NCBI RefSeq assembly: GCF_028640845.1
Contig: NC_080543.1
Coordinates: 94,539,825-94,603,824, forward strand
DNA: 64,000 nt
Source of the DNA: Ahaetulla prasina
Taxonomy: Eukaryota; Chordata; Lepidosauria; Squamata; Colubridae
Direction: 5' to 3'
Of the stretch, positions 48,331-61,247 are shown piece by piece. Numbering within the stretch: the first letter of the stretch is position 1; every line of letters starts with the position of its first letter. Made by a program: the position numbers and the translations under genes. A model generated the notes under the pieces. The model searched no databases. It worked only from the letters and a program-made list of their open reading frames with translations, and had not been told where the DNA came from.

Positions 48331-48643
48331 GAGCATATCCATAAACAGTGACATCAACTAGCAATCAGAACATATAACAAAAGTTCTTAATCTCACAACA
48401 CATGAACAGATTCAACCACAGCCCATCAAAACTGCCAGGCATCTTGCACTTACAATACTGATGATGTTACCTAATGAAGCATCTGCAAACAAGCAAACAA
48501 GCTCAGAGAACACTAAGGACTCCACAGTTCAGCCCTGAGCTACATATATTTTCTTCTATTAGATAGAATGCTGTCTCTCTTGCAATTTTATTTAGTTTTT
48601 TTCATATTACTGGAAAACTCCTGGAAATTAACTATAGAAGTAA

Positions 48644-49188
<545 letters not shown>

Positions 49189-49276
49189 TTCCTTCCTTCC
49201 TTCCTTCCTTCCTTCCTTCCTTCCTTCCTTCCTTCCTTCCTTCCTTCCTTCCTTCCTTCCTTCCTTCCTTCCTTCT
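49189..49276. repeat. TTCC microsatellite
   Basis: About 21 uninterrupted CCTT units. Confidence 0.98.
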
Positions 49277-51180
49277 TTAAGCAATTCTGGGTTGATCACA
49301 GAATAAAAAGAAATAATATGCGATCAAGATAGCGAATCTTAAGAATTTTTCCCTTAAGCTCTATGTTTTCCAAAGTAATTGAAAATTATTTTATCAAAAA
49401 GAAGAAAAATATGTCAGAGAGACTAGTCCTACGTATTTTACATTACTTAGGGCAGCAGAATAATAAACAGTAGAATTCCTTGATATTTTGTTTTTGCAAT
49501 TGCATTTATAAGTACTACTAATATAACATTAACAGGAAAGGACAGCTCTAAAAGTAGGAATATGTAATATGCATTTTAATAGTTGACATTAATGCAAACT
49601 AAAACTTAAATATATTATTAAAAATTAATATTTCTCCAATTAAAACATATATTTGAATATAGTACTAAAATTATACTTATTGCATAAATTGCATTATTTT
49701 AAGAAAAATATTTACAATGTATATATTTTTGTTTTTATATTAAGAAATTATATTAAGAAAAACATATACAAAAATGATTATATTAGGTGATCTGCAACAC
49801 AATTTTTCTTGGACTTAAAAAGGTGCATTTTAATGCAGACAAAAATGAGCTTGTTTTTTTTAAAATGAGGACATATATGAAATTAAAAGTTTTACATAAT
49901 ACTAATTTTAATTGATTCAGTAATACATTCATTGATTTAATTGATTTAGCCAATACATTCAGTATTAATTAATTCATACGGTAATATATTCATTTATTTA
50001 CTAAATTGGTAAAAAATGATGTAAAGAATTTGAGTTTAAGAAAATGGGAAATTGGGAGACACATCCAAAACATATGTAGTAAGAAACATATATTTTGTGT
50101 ATGAATGAGCTTTGCAATTTACAGAGCTACAAATTTTCTAATTTAAAATTGGAAATGCACATGCATATGCACACATACAATCACTTATTTGCACACCATA
50201 TGCAGTGTACTACTAAAGTTCTCATGTCTGTTTGTAACCTTCAGTTCGGCAAAATTGGAAGCTATATGGCAACAATTATTGAATCAAATGGGCTAACTTA
50301 CAGAATGCGGGAATGACATTTGGGAAAGTTGTAGCCACTTAAGTATTATCAAGCCTTCTGACTACACTTCCCAGAAACCCATAGTTTGTGTGGTTCAAGG
50401 GAAGATCGGAGGGCCCTTCCCCATTCTCTTTCCTGCCTCTCTCTCTCTGGCCCCTACACCACAAGGGCTCAACAGATAAGTGAAGATTAGTTGCTTTGGA
50501 ACCAAGGCTGAAATTTGAAATCTCTTAATCGCACTGGGTGGTGAGGATAGGACAAGGGAGGGACTGGGATACCTGTTCCCTGAAATAGGTTTGTCTGGAA
50601 GCAGTGATGGTTGACAGGATGGTTTCACCCTGGAGAGAGGGGGCCCTTTGGAACATGCCAAGATAAGGAGTGGGGGAGAGGTTATTCTTACAATCCATAC
50701 AATTTCTTTGTCTCTCCCCCCCAGTAAAGTGTAAACAGGAGATCTAGTATTTACTATATATAAAGCTTGCTCTCTCTTTCCTAGTGTCTCATTATAGACA
50801 GCTTGTTTCATGGTACTTGATTTCAGTGAAGAAGAGGATACTCTATTTACCTTACTTTTTAACATAAGAAACATATTCCAGTGTAAGGCATTTAAGACAC
50901 ATCTAATTTCAGACTTTGTCTCTAATTTGAATGAATTTGGAACAAGATTCATAATTTGGAACTAGATTGTTAGATCTCTAATATCTTCATATCTTCATAA
51001 TTTTATGTAATTTTTGAGCCCTAGGTTCTTTAATTAAGAGCTCTGAAATATAAATCAATTCAAATTACTGTTGTGGGATGTATTTGTCAACCAAGATAAA
51101 TCACTAGATCAAGACTGACAAATAATATGACTGACCTCAGGGAGTCATCCCATGATAAGGCTTCAGTCCATTGGTGTGTG
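49277..51180. other. Intron 8 sequence, no recognised feature
   Basis: AT-rich to about 50330. From 50340 to 50750 a more GC-balanced block (CTACACTTCCCAGAAACCC; CTGCCTCTCTCTCTCTGG) may be an old repeat, with a 185-codon minus-strand open frame that has no recognisable motif. Confidence 0.4.
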
Positions 51181-51224
51181 TGGGTGTGAGGGTGTGGGTG
51201 TTTGTGTGTATGTATGTGTGTTTT

Positions 51225-51291
<67 letters not shown>

Positions 51292-51371
51292 TAGATATAG
51301 ATATAGATATAGATATAGATATAGATATAGATATAGATATAGATATAGATATAGATATAGATATAGATATC
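51225..51371. repeat. Compound microsatellite GATA then GATATA
   Basis: About 16 GATA units followed by about 13 GATATA units, preceded by a TG-rich stretch. The order of units matches 26346-26485. Confidence 0.97.
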
Positions 51372-51859
51372 TATTAGACTTGAAAGCTCTATGCTATTTC
51401 CAGGACCTGCTAAGAAGCAAATGAGAAGGACTTCTCTTGTAGCTACTTGGTCATTTTGGAAGATTGATCATTGATCATTATATCCAACAGGATTCATTTT
51501 ATATTTTACTGTTAACATTTTTCCCTTTCTATTGTCTCCTGATTGTTTTGGGTCTACATGTGTTTCAAGGAAAGTAGTCGCATTGGTAAAAGGGAAAGAG
51601 ATACTACATGAAAAGATTGTGCAAGATAAACTGATAAGAAAGAAATATGAAAATTAAAACTGGGAAAGTGTTTCAATATTTCTTTGTTCATTAGTTGTGG
51701 AGAGATGTCTTGGCCTACCCTAACAAAAATTAGTTTCCTTTGGTTAATTAAGACAGGAGGCTGTTTAGATTGGAGGCGTTTTTGCTTTTTCTTTTTTCCC
51801 TTTTCCCACTTTCCATTTTTAATGTGATTTCTTTTTCATTTCTATAGGTCATTTTCAGT

Positions 51860-52975
51860 TGTGTATTAATATTTCTCAGGAGTCAGATAGTCTATGCATT
51901 CATCTAAAGAAATTAGAGATGGCAATCAGTGAGCACCTAGAAGCAAACGAAGTAATAACCAAACACCAACATGGGTTTGTTAAAAACAGATCATGCCAGA
52001 CTAATCTTACTGGATTCTTTGACAAAGTGACAAAATTAGTGGACCAGAGGAATACTGTCAATATAATTTACTTGGACTGCAATAAGGCATTTGATAAAGT
52101 AGAAAAAAGTAAGGTTCTACATTTAGGCAAGTAAAACAAAATGCACAGGTACAGTATATGTGGTACCTTGCTCAATAGTAGTAACTGTGAGAGGGATCTT
52201 GGAGTCCTAGTGGACAACCATTTAAATATGAGCCAGCAGTATGCAGCAGCTGCCAAAAAAGCCAACTCAGTTCTAGACTACATAAACAGAGGGATAGAAT
52301 CAAGATCACGTGAAGTGTTAATGCCTTGATAAAGCCACACTTGGAATACTGCATTCACTTTTGGTCGCCAGATGTAAAAAAGATGTGGAGACTCTAGAAA
52401 GAGTGTAGAGAAGAGCAACCAATATGATTAGGGGACTGGAGGCTAAAATATATGAAGAACGGTTGCAGGAACTGGATATGTCTAGTTTAATAAAAAGAAG
52501 GACTAGGGGAGACATGATAGCAGTGTTTCAATATCTCAGGGGCTGCCACAAAGAAGAGGGAGTCAAGTTATTCTCCAAAGCATCTGAGGGTAGGACAAGA
52601 AGCAATGGGTGGAAACTAATAAAGGATAGAAGCAACTTAGAACTAAGGAGAAATTTCCTGACAGAACAATTAATCAGTGGAACAATTTGCCTCCAGAAGT
52701 TGTGAATGCTCCAACACTGGAAGTTTTTAAGAAAATGTTGGATAACCATTTGTCTGAAGTGATGTAGAATTTCCTGCCTAACAGGAGGTTTGTTTTTGGT
52801 TTTTGTTTTTTTTTTTGTCACAACATTATATACAAGCACATACAATGAAAGGAAACAATAGGACAGGAACAGTAGGCACTTTTGTGCACTTATGCACGCC
52901 CCTTATAGTCCTTATAGGTTTGACTAGAAGACCTCCAAGTTCCCTTCCGACTCTGTTATTCTATTCTATATTAAA
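51860..52975 (+). mobile_element. CR1-type LINE, internally deleted 3' part, with nested LINE fragment
   Basis: The + strand encodes ISEHLEANEVITKHQHGFV, KNRSCQTNLTGFFDKVTK and VNIIYLDCNKAFDKV (RT motif A), then jumps to KVLHLGK, NCERDLGVLVDNHLNMS, IKRRTRGDMIAVFQYL and RNFLTEQLI. The segment holding the catalytic DD is deleted. The 3' end has GACTAGAAGACCTCCAAG and ATTCTATTCTAT. A CR1/L3-like fragment is inserted at 52793-52916. Inactive. Confidence 0.85.
52793..52916 (-). mobile_element. CR1/L3-like LINE 3' UTR fragment nested in the CR1 copy
   Basis: TTTTTTTTTTTGTCACAAC at the left is the reversed 3' end, and TGCACGCCCCTTATAGTCC matches the reversed 3' UTR of the copy at 21720-21770. It is flanked by GGTTTG at 52787-52792 and 52917-52922, a target duplication of at least 6 bp; the host reads continuously across the site when it is removed. 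Confidence 0.85.
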
Positions 52976-54009
52976 AAACAAGAAATGGAAATTGGTAAAC
53001 CAGATATATACAGTATACGTGAAACCCTAATAAAAATTGCTGCTTTAAAACAATCCATTTATGTAGTTTTAATAATATATTAGAAAAAGGTCAATATTTT
53101 TAATATTAACAAAACTGGTAGTAATAGTTTCAGCTCTCGATAGGGTATTAAGTATAGTTTATCAGATAGTTTGCAAATGCATATCAGTAGCACTTTCCTG
53201 TTACTTATAATGCTTATTTGTACTGAATGTTTGCAACTAATAACACTTATTAAAGACTAAACAATGTTCATTAAAATTATTCTGTTTTAAAAAAACTAAT
53301 GCAGAGTGTTGAAATTTACAAGTAAGGATATTTCTAAAAATATATCAGGTTATATATATCAGAATTTTCTTAATCAGTGACTTTTGTCTTTTGCAGTTTT
53401 ACATCTTTGGTTGCATTTTGTATTACTGTAAATAGAATTTTTACTATTAAGTGATTAAGGGTAAAGTGAATTATGTAAAAATGCTTGAGGTGAAAATCTA
53501 CCAAACATTGGCAAAATCAAAAATAAAACATGACTAAATTACAGTGTTTGAGGCAAAGTATATAATACTTTGTATTCCAAATATTTGGGACTTTGTATTC
53601 CAAAGAATACTTTGTATTCCAAAGTATATAATGAAAAAGGTAGCAAAAGGAAATGGATATACTGCAGTGGACTGTAGTTAAGTGTGCTTAATAAGCTCTG
53701 TTTTGGCAGCAGTCTGAATGAAAAGTACAAGAATTAATATGAACAAAATTTGGGAAGTGTAGGGCACCTTTACAGTGGAAAGGAATGTGCAGATCAGATT
53801 TTTGCTCTTCAGCAGGTCATTGATAAAAATATGAATGTAAGAAAAACACATTATTGAATATTGATTGATTTAGACAAAATATGTAATAAAACAGACTGGA
53901 AGCAAAGCTTTCTGGGAGTATGGAGATGGTAACTTGCTGACTCTGGTAAGAGTATATATAGCATTCATGAGATTGTTGTTCTGTTATAATACAAGAATAT
54001 TGATGTAAC
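52976..54009. other. Intron 8 sequence, small internal repeats only
   Basis: ACTTTGTATTCCAAA occurs three times between 53568 and 53626. Otherwise AT-rich unique sequence. Confidence 0.45.
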
Positions 54010-54402
54010 TAAGAACAGTTACAGGAATGGGGTCTGTCTAGTTTAGAGAAAAGATGGACTGGGGTGACATGATAGCAGTGTTTCGTTATTTGAGGGGCAG
54101 CCACAAAGAAGAGGGGGTCAACCTATTTTCCAAAGCACCAGAAGGCAAGACAAGAAGCAATGGATGGAAACATATCAAGGAGTGTAGCAACCTAAATCTA
54201 AGGAGAAATTTCCTGACAGAACAATTAATCAATGAAATGGCTTGCCTTCAGAAATTATGGGTGGCTCCATCACTGGATGCTTTTAGGAAGAGACTGGACA
54301 GCCATTTTTTCTGAAATGGTCAAGCAGGGTCTCCTGCTTGAGCAGGGGGTTGGACTAGAAGACCTCAAAGGTCCCTTCCAATTCTATTATTCCATTCTGT
54401 CC
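54010..54402 (+). mobile_element. CR1-type LINE 3' end
   Basis: Encodes GDMIAVFRYLRGSHKEEGV, RNFLTEQLINEM and RKRLDSHFF, the extreme C-terminus of the CR1 protein, then GGGTTGGACTAGAAGACCTC and a TTCTATTATTCCATTC tail. It is a separate insertion from 51860. Confidence 0.88.
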
Positions 54403-56849
54403 TATTATTGTCTGTCTGTATTATTGTTTAATGTATTAGGGGATCATTGTATAAATTGAGTTCATGAATAATTTGCAGCAAATGTTAAACAGATTGTATG
54501 ATGAAATGAAGAGTATAAAATTAAAATTAAAATTTGGGATTGGCTTTCTAGAAATTAAAGGTTTTAAAAAACTGGCACATATCTGGAAATCTTCGCAGTG
54601 TTTATCTGTGCTGAGATTTTCCTGAGCAGGATCTTTTGTATTGTACTCAGCATCAATCTGTAACAGGAACTTCAATTAAAAAGCGTTCATTAACACAATT
54701 CTGCTAGATAAAAGCCAAACGCTAATCACTAGTGAGCACAATCTGAAGTGGGTGAAAAGCCAAATTTCTGTAACATCTAGAATATGTAGATTTTTATGAG
54801 ATTCATTAAATGAAGACAATTTATCACTGAGCAAATTTATATAATGGTGTGTTGCTGAAATTCAGGAAAATATTCTAAAGCAATCAGTACATTAGTGACT
54901 GCTACATTTTAAGTTATTGAAAAGTAACATAGGTTGTGATTATGTAGTACCTAAACTATTAATCCTTCACTAATAACATAAATTAGATAATGAACTAAAT
55001 GCCTTCTAGAAATTCTTTGCCAAAATAAAGTGATTGATTGATTGGATTGATAAATATAGGTGGTCCATGATTTTTACCACATTGGCATTTGATAGTAGAT
55101 TTGTGAATGGTTACCCCATTTACCCAAACGAGCTGCAAATCTTTGTCGTTTCAAGCTGTGACAGTGTGGCAGATGATTAATATTATGGCTTTGCAAGGAT
55201 TGCCATATTTTATCTGCACCTAGATTATGGGCTTCAGAATTGGCTAATGTGGCTTAAATTGACTCAGTGAATAGTTAACTATAGCTCATTCAAAAGCATC
55301 AATTGAATGAAAAACAGAACTCTGTAAAGTAAAAAATAAAGTCATCTCCATGTTATTGCGTTAGATCTCCTAAATCAATGCTAGGTGGATTGATTTTTTA
55401 AAAATTATATTTAATATTATCTAAAATATATGCACTATATTTTTAATAGAATAGTTTTAGAATCTTTGAAATGATCCTTAATATTAAATACAGAATAAAA
55501 AGAGAATAAAATATTTTAGACAATATGAATTATCTCCTAGTATATGCGACCATAAAAGGTATGATATTAAGGCTTGCTAAGTGTGCAGGAAAAGGCTTTT
55601 GATATCTAATCCTTTTTTTTGAAAAAAAAAACAATGGCAATTTTGTTATTGTCTTTGGTGAGATAAAGTGATACCTAATGTCTGCTTCATTAATACCTCA
55701 GTGTTATAGTAGCTTTCTAGAACAAACGAAGATCAATATACAATAAAGCTTCAGCAAGATATAAAAGCTGTTAGTTTAAATGTTGTTAGTTATCATATTA
55801 TTAAGTAACAAAGAGCAAGTCAATTTTTCACTTGAATGGCAATTGAAAATTTTTTAAGAATCCTTTTTTTAATTTCCAGTAAAGCTGAACTGTACAGTTG
55901 GCAACTTTCAAAATAGCTGTGCAAACCTTGCCAAAGATATTGATTCTTTAATAATTAGAAAAAAACATTTTATATATACTTCTGCACCCTTTGAAGCTTC
56001 TCTTTCAAAGGGTATTCTTAATATATGTTCCAAATAAAAGAGAAAAGCAGATACCAGCTGCTCACGGAAGACAAGAGAATGCTAACAGTTGAGGTGGTTC
56101 AACTCTTATTATGTCTCGGTCTTTTCCAACTCAAGGGTATACATTCTATAAGGAAATGTGATTAGCATACTTGAGAGAATAATATAAAAAGGAAGTCCAC
56201 ATCCATTTCCTTCATTTCAAAGTTTAGGACATGAAATAATAGACTTAAGTTACAGTAAAATACAGGTTTCACTTGAATATAATAGGAAAGTTATTCCTAT
56301 TCCTATATTACTTTCTAATAGTAAAAACATTCAGCAATGCAACCAACCTCCTTTGCTGGATATATTCAGACAGAAATTGGAAAGCCATCTTTTAAGAACT
56401 CACAAAACAGAAGGTTAGTTTTGAAAGACTTGAATAGATCTATGGGTTTGTTCTCATGCAACCTTCAATTGCAGAATTAGAAAAAATGAAATGTCATCTC
56501 ATAGAGACAATTATAGTGCACTCCATTATTGAAAGCTGCCAGGAAGCTATTGTACAATTGGTTGAAACACAGTTACAGGAGTAGTTTTCCCTGATGTGCT
56601 TGTGTAAGAACTCTGCTCTGTAAACTGCACTGGCTATTAGTGGTTTCCAAGTGCAATTCAAGAAGTTGGTGGTCACCTTTAAATCCTTTCATGGCTTGGG
56701 ATTTGGTTATCTATGGATAACCTGTCTTCTTCCTATCATTTCTGCTCATGAGTAACATCTGATAAAGAAGGCCTGACCCCAACTGTAAAAGAATGTCATC
56801 TTGCAGGATCTAGGTTATATGCCTTCTCTGTTGCTATACCTGTCTCATA
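54403..56849. other. Intron 8 sequence, no recognised feature
   Basis: AT-rich, about 2.4 kb without any element or exon that I recognise. Confidence 0.5.
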
Positions 56850-56995
56850 AAGCATATTTTAAGATTCTTGGCTGGTGACTTTGGGTCAGTCACTCTCTCT
56901 CAGCCCAACTTGTTCACCAGGTTGTTGATATGGGGAGAATAGGCAGCAAGAATACTAAGTATATATACCGCCTGCTCTTTCCCTCTCTCTGCCAT
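56850..56995 (+). mobile_element. SINE fragment (MIR-like or squamate tRNA SINE)
   Basis: GGTGACTTTGGGTCAGTCAC, TCTCTCAGCCCAACTTG and GGGGAGAATAGGCAGCAAG followed by TATATACCGCC. The wording is that of a MIR-like or L2-tailed SINE body; the 3' tail family may be that of 14795-14868. Confidence 0.5.
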
Positions 56996-58142
56996 GAGCT
57001 TGATTTATCATACTTCCTCAGTAATGAATTGTTGATGGGATCAAAGGTGGGAAACACCCAGGATTTATTGGCCATATAGGGCTATTGTGGAGATGTTCCT
57101 TCCAGTTATTGGTTTTTATCATACATAGCCATTTGCTTTCAGCTGCAGCAGAGACCTGATCCATTTATCTACTTATTTGTATTTCATGTATTTCCATCAA
57201 GAAGGGGCTCTAAGGGGTCTCCTTTCCTGAGCCATCTGTCCACATAATGCCTGATTTCAAAGTGTAATTCAATGTCAGCCCTGCCACAACTTAAACCTCT
57301 GAATAGAAACAATCCTTGGTTCATTGGTTAAGAAAGGTTTAATTTTATTAGAAGTCAAGTGTATTGCAGTAATGCTAAGTCAGAACTGAGAATCGCATGC
57401 CAAAACCTTCTTCCCTCCCGTAGCTGTCTGTCATTGCCCCCCCCAACCAATCAGGTTCAGGCTAGAGGTTTTCATAATGGTCAGTCAAGTTTGGTAGTTT
57501 GGTATGTGGCTCCCTCCTTCTTCCAGCTGAGTGACCTTAAGGCAGTGTCTTAAGGAGATACAGCTCTTATTTTAGTTTCCTTAAGCATTGCCTCCTTCAT
57601 TCCCCCCTCCCCACAGTTCACGGCAGTGAAGAACAAGCAAGCATAAGGGAGCAGTTGTTAATCAGCATTATACGGGATTCTACGTATTCAGGCTTTGTGG
57701 GTTTTTTGGAGAAGTGCTAGATCTGTGTTTAGACTTTGTTAGAAAAAACTAATATTATATTGTGCAAAAGATCTAGGAAAATAGTTTTCTTGCTAGTTGT
57801 TCCCAAAATACATGAGTCATGGGCTTTCTTTTGCTTTTATTGTGAATGAGTTTCACAAAGCTATACATTTTTTCTTTTTATTTCTTGTGTGATACCATTT
57901 TGCCTATGGTATATTTTAGTAGACATTTCTGGGTTCTGACAATGACAACAACCATTACAATATTTACTGATTTGATAAAAATCAGATGCTAAATTTATTA
58001 TCTTCATATTTCTGGAATTTTAATTAATTCCGTATCAATGTCTGTCATATGTCTGTCTCCCCATTTTAATTTATTTTGCCCAGAGTGTGTAGGAGCCCAA
58101 ATTAAAGGAGCTGGGGGGAAATTGACAAGGGATTTGCTTTTC
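56996..58142. other. Intron 8 sequence, no recognised feature
   Basis: Nothing recognised; the phrase content near 57000-57300 is repeat-like but unassigned. Confidence 0.4.
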
Positions 58143-58205
58143 CATTCAGAGGGCTGGCCTAGAAGATCTCCAAGGCCACCTTCCAATCCTATGATTCTAT
58201 GATTA
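58143..58205 (+). mobile_element. CR1-type LINE 3' tail fragment
   Basis: GGCTGGCCTAGAAGATCTCC, AAGGCCACCTTCC and ATTCTATGATT, the standard CR1 3' end with its octamer-like ATTCTATG tail. Confidence 0.82.
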
Positions 58206-58749
58206 GTCCAAATGTGAGGATGGGTGAATGGAGATTCTCTGCTCCTATGACCTATCAATTAAACAAGCATATTTTTTTATATGGATCAGGTACTTTCTTG
58301 AAAGAAAAACAACACCTCAGGCCTCAGCTATACCAAGCCTACATCACTTGGGTAAAAAGAGAGAGGGTGATAGTTGTTTTCTCTCAATATTATGAGCTGT
58401 TTAATGAGAAGGTGAAATTAAGTTTAAGGTATAACCAGTTGCTTTCCTAATTGGTCCTGTGTTAAAAACATTGAAACTCTGAAAAACTTTTATGTGTTCA
58501 TTAACCAGCACCAAGGAAATCAATCTGTGTTAGAACCATAAAGACAGTACAATTTGGATTTGTTAATGAGGTTGAATAAATTTGCCCATTAGTGAAAGTA
58601 CAATTCACACCTGCATGTTTTTCTCTTGAAAAGAACTGGATGAACACATTCAATCTAATCACAGCAATGAGGTCAGTCTTACTGCAGATATTAGTGATGA
58701 TGTGGGATAGGAACATTAAAAAAACAGATCTCTTTCGAAGATTTTAAAA
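58206..58749. other. Intron 8 sequence, no recognised feature
   Basis: Unique-looking; ends with the octamer TTTTAAAA that is duplicated at 60568-60575. Confidence 0.45.
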
Positions 58750-60567
58750 CAGGGGTGTCAAATTCAATGTGGTTGCATTCCAGTCCTGGAAATTGTAAGG
58801 AGCTGACCCATGTTGCTTTGGCTAGTCCAAGCTATCCTAGCATGCGTGCATGCATGCAGGAGGCAGCAAGCGCATGCTTACACAGGCCCAGCAACCCCAT
58901 CCTGGTGTGCACACATGCGGACAGGAGGCAGCGGGCCAGCATTGCCTCATCCATTGCTCGCCTCTCAGCCACCACTTCCACCACATCCTCCTCTTCCTCA
59001 CAGCTCAGGGGAATGCAGCTGCTGCCGCTGCCACTGCTACCACCATCAGCATCCCACCATCAGCATCCCACCATCAGCATCCCAGGAGGAGATGGACTCA
59101 TGGGCCCCCCTCCTCACTGCCCCCAACCATGCCAACTATCCACCTGGATGGCTGGGGTCCCCTCTCCAGCTGCTACCCCATGATTCTTGTTTTCACCTGC
59201 CTGTTCTGCACCTGGCAGTGGTGGCAGTCCCCTGCTCAGGGAGAAGGAGAGGTGAGTAGCCCCAAGGCTGCATTTGGCCCATCGCCGGAGGAGTAGCAGC
59301 AAAGAGAGGAGAAAGCAGCACTGGGGGTTTCCTTCTTGGAGAGCACTGCAAGGTAGAGGAAGCCCCCTTCCATCTTGGCTCCGTGAAGCGGGTGGGGCAA
59401 GGGAAGGTGCACATGCAGGCTCACGTGAGAAGCTGCCCTCCACCAGCTATGCCCCCCTCCCCCAGCCCTGCCATCCATAGAGTGCTTCGGGGCTGCTTTC
59501 ACCTTCCCAGAGGGCAAGGTGGGTGGGACCCCACCGGGCAAAGTGGGTGGAACCCCACCCAGAGGAGGTGGCTTGAGCAGAAACTTTCTGGCGTGGCTGC
59601 AGGGCTGGCGAAGAAGCTGCACAAGTGGATGGCAGAGGGCTTCGCGCAGGGCAGCAGGACTGGCTGACGGATGCTTCACTCTTTTTGCCAGCCCCATCCA
59701 ACTGTCAGGTTTTTCCCACAGTGTCCGTGGGAGGTAGGGGAGGACAAGAGGGAGCCACCTGGAAGTCCCAAGGGGGGCTGACTTGTGGGGCACAGCAAGT
59801 TCATGCTCATTTGGAAATCAGCCGTTCACATTCAGACTTCTGAAATGGAGGAGACAAATTTAAGGAAGAACAGTTTCTGGAATTCCTAACACGATCTTTT
59901 CCAGAAAAGCGTTTTTTTTAAAAAGCCTCTTTGTCCCCCTTGTCTTCCCCATCATCCTTTCCCCTCGCCTCCCCATCCCCTTTTTACTCCCTCTTTCTCC
60001 CATCCTCCTCCCTGCCCTCTCTCCTGATCCTGACCCTCTCACCCTCCCCTTTAGCCTGTCCCTCACCCTCTCGCCCTCACCCCCACCTTAAATCTAACTG
60101 AGATGCTCACTCACCCTCTGAGAGGGGATTTTAAATGCGGGAAGCTTCCCCAGAGTCCAGGAGCCCCTCTGAAGGGCAGCTTATCTCTGGGAAGGCATCT
60201 TCCCTTTGATAACAGATAACTGACAGTAACCGATCCTTTAGCCTGTAGGGATGAAGGCCTCCCTTCTCCTCCTTTCAGAAGGCACCTGCTCCTCCACCTT
60301 TGTGACCTACACCTGTGCCACACAAAGGTGTCTAGGAAGCTACCAAACTGATCACTAAAGCTTAAAAAAATGTCATTTTTTGCAAGGTAGCCGTAGCACT
60401 TTGTATGTGGATTGCCTTTTGCTATAGATCACGGGTGTCAAACTCAAAGCTCCGGGCCATGCCCAGTCAGCTGCCGCCATCCCAGCCATGCCCCTCCCCC
60501 CTCTAGCCCCTGGAGGACCACCACAAAGCTGATCCAGCCCTCAATGAAATCAAGTTTGACATCCCTG
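58750..60567. mobile_element. GC-rich hAT-like element (1818 bp), perfect 8-bp target duplication
   Basis: The ends CAGGGGTGTCAAATTCAA and ATCAAGTTTGACATCCCTG form an inverted repeat. The flanks are identical: TTTTAAAA at 58742-58749 and 60568-60575. The GC content is far above the surrounding intron. The inside has three tandem ACCATCAGCATCCC units (about 59039-59083), polypyrimidine sequence (59935-60085) and a second internal terminus-like CGGGTGTCAAACTCAAAGC at about 60432. Several long overlapping open frames exist in many registers on both strands, as expected from GC-rich DNA; none shows a transposase motif. It is therefore called non-autonomous. Confidence 0.85.
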
Positions 60568-60575
60568 TTTTAAAA

Positions 60576-61247
60576 TATAGGTAGGTACTTAAAGTTTTTA
60601 AAATAAGTACAGTAACTTCAGTGTCTTGATAACTAAAAGTGAGAAAGAAACTCTTTATTTCATTTATAAAATAGAAAAACACAAATCAATACAATTCAAT
60701 CACAGTCTTCATAACTATATCATTTCACAAAAATATTATTAACATAAGAAACAACCCCATCCTCCAGATTTCATTCTGTTTTCTTTATTTTCAGACCAAT
60801 ATAGCTGCACAAGTAATAATTTCTGTGAGATATGTTAGTGAAAACAATCATACATTCATGAACTTAAGTAAACTCGGGTAATTGAGTTTGCTTTAAACAG
60901 TGCTACTGAACAATAAAAGGTATGAATTCATACCGCTCCCCTAATATGTAAATGTAAAATTAAAGCAACAAAGGTAATAATATAACAATGACTGAGATCT
61001 TTAGTAATCAGATACCATAGCAAGTTTAGTGGCATGAAGGAGAGCAAAAAAGGAAGAGGGATGGTTTCTGATATCAGATGGAAAAATACTGCATTTGTTT
61101 CAGCTTGTTTTATTTTTATGCTCTTTTAAAATAGACCACTTTATTTCTGTGTGTATTTATATGAACATAAATAATTTCTGAACATGATATATTACTTTTG
61201 CTTTATTAAATTAATTATTAATTAACTATCAATTTGCTTCTAACTAG
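60576..61247. other. End of intron 8
   Basis: AT-rich, ends TTTGCTTCTAACTAG before exon 9. The polypyrimidine tract is short. Confidence 0.6.

Larger units (their letters stand above)
47490..48540 (+). mobile_element. Penelope-like element, second family, degraded, split by a MITE
   Basis: The + strand encodes in broken frames GNNNTLLFLDISRENEIQ, KSSCVRTLFR.AQMYCSNPEH, then (after the MITE) HLSNNFQQNGYSLNFIKKYL, NRLLTILPHYCST, KALQNILSKPKDPAAQEEEP and STTYSV, the end of the RT, the linker and the entry to the GIY-YIG domain of a PLE. The LPFLDI, SCVRTLF and LQN.LS.PKD phrases differ clearly from the 8-19 kb PLEs, so this is another family. The 3' part has a hammerhead-like CTGATGATGTTACC at 48458 with GAAGC in place of GAAAC. 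Confidence 0.7.

Noticed and set aside
58755..59843. Long overlapping open frames of 140-185 codons on both strands
   Set aside because: They lie within a GC-rich hAT-like element where stops are rare. No frame shows a domain, and several registers are open at once.
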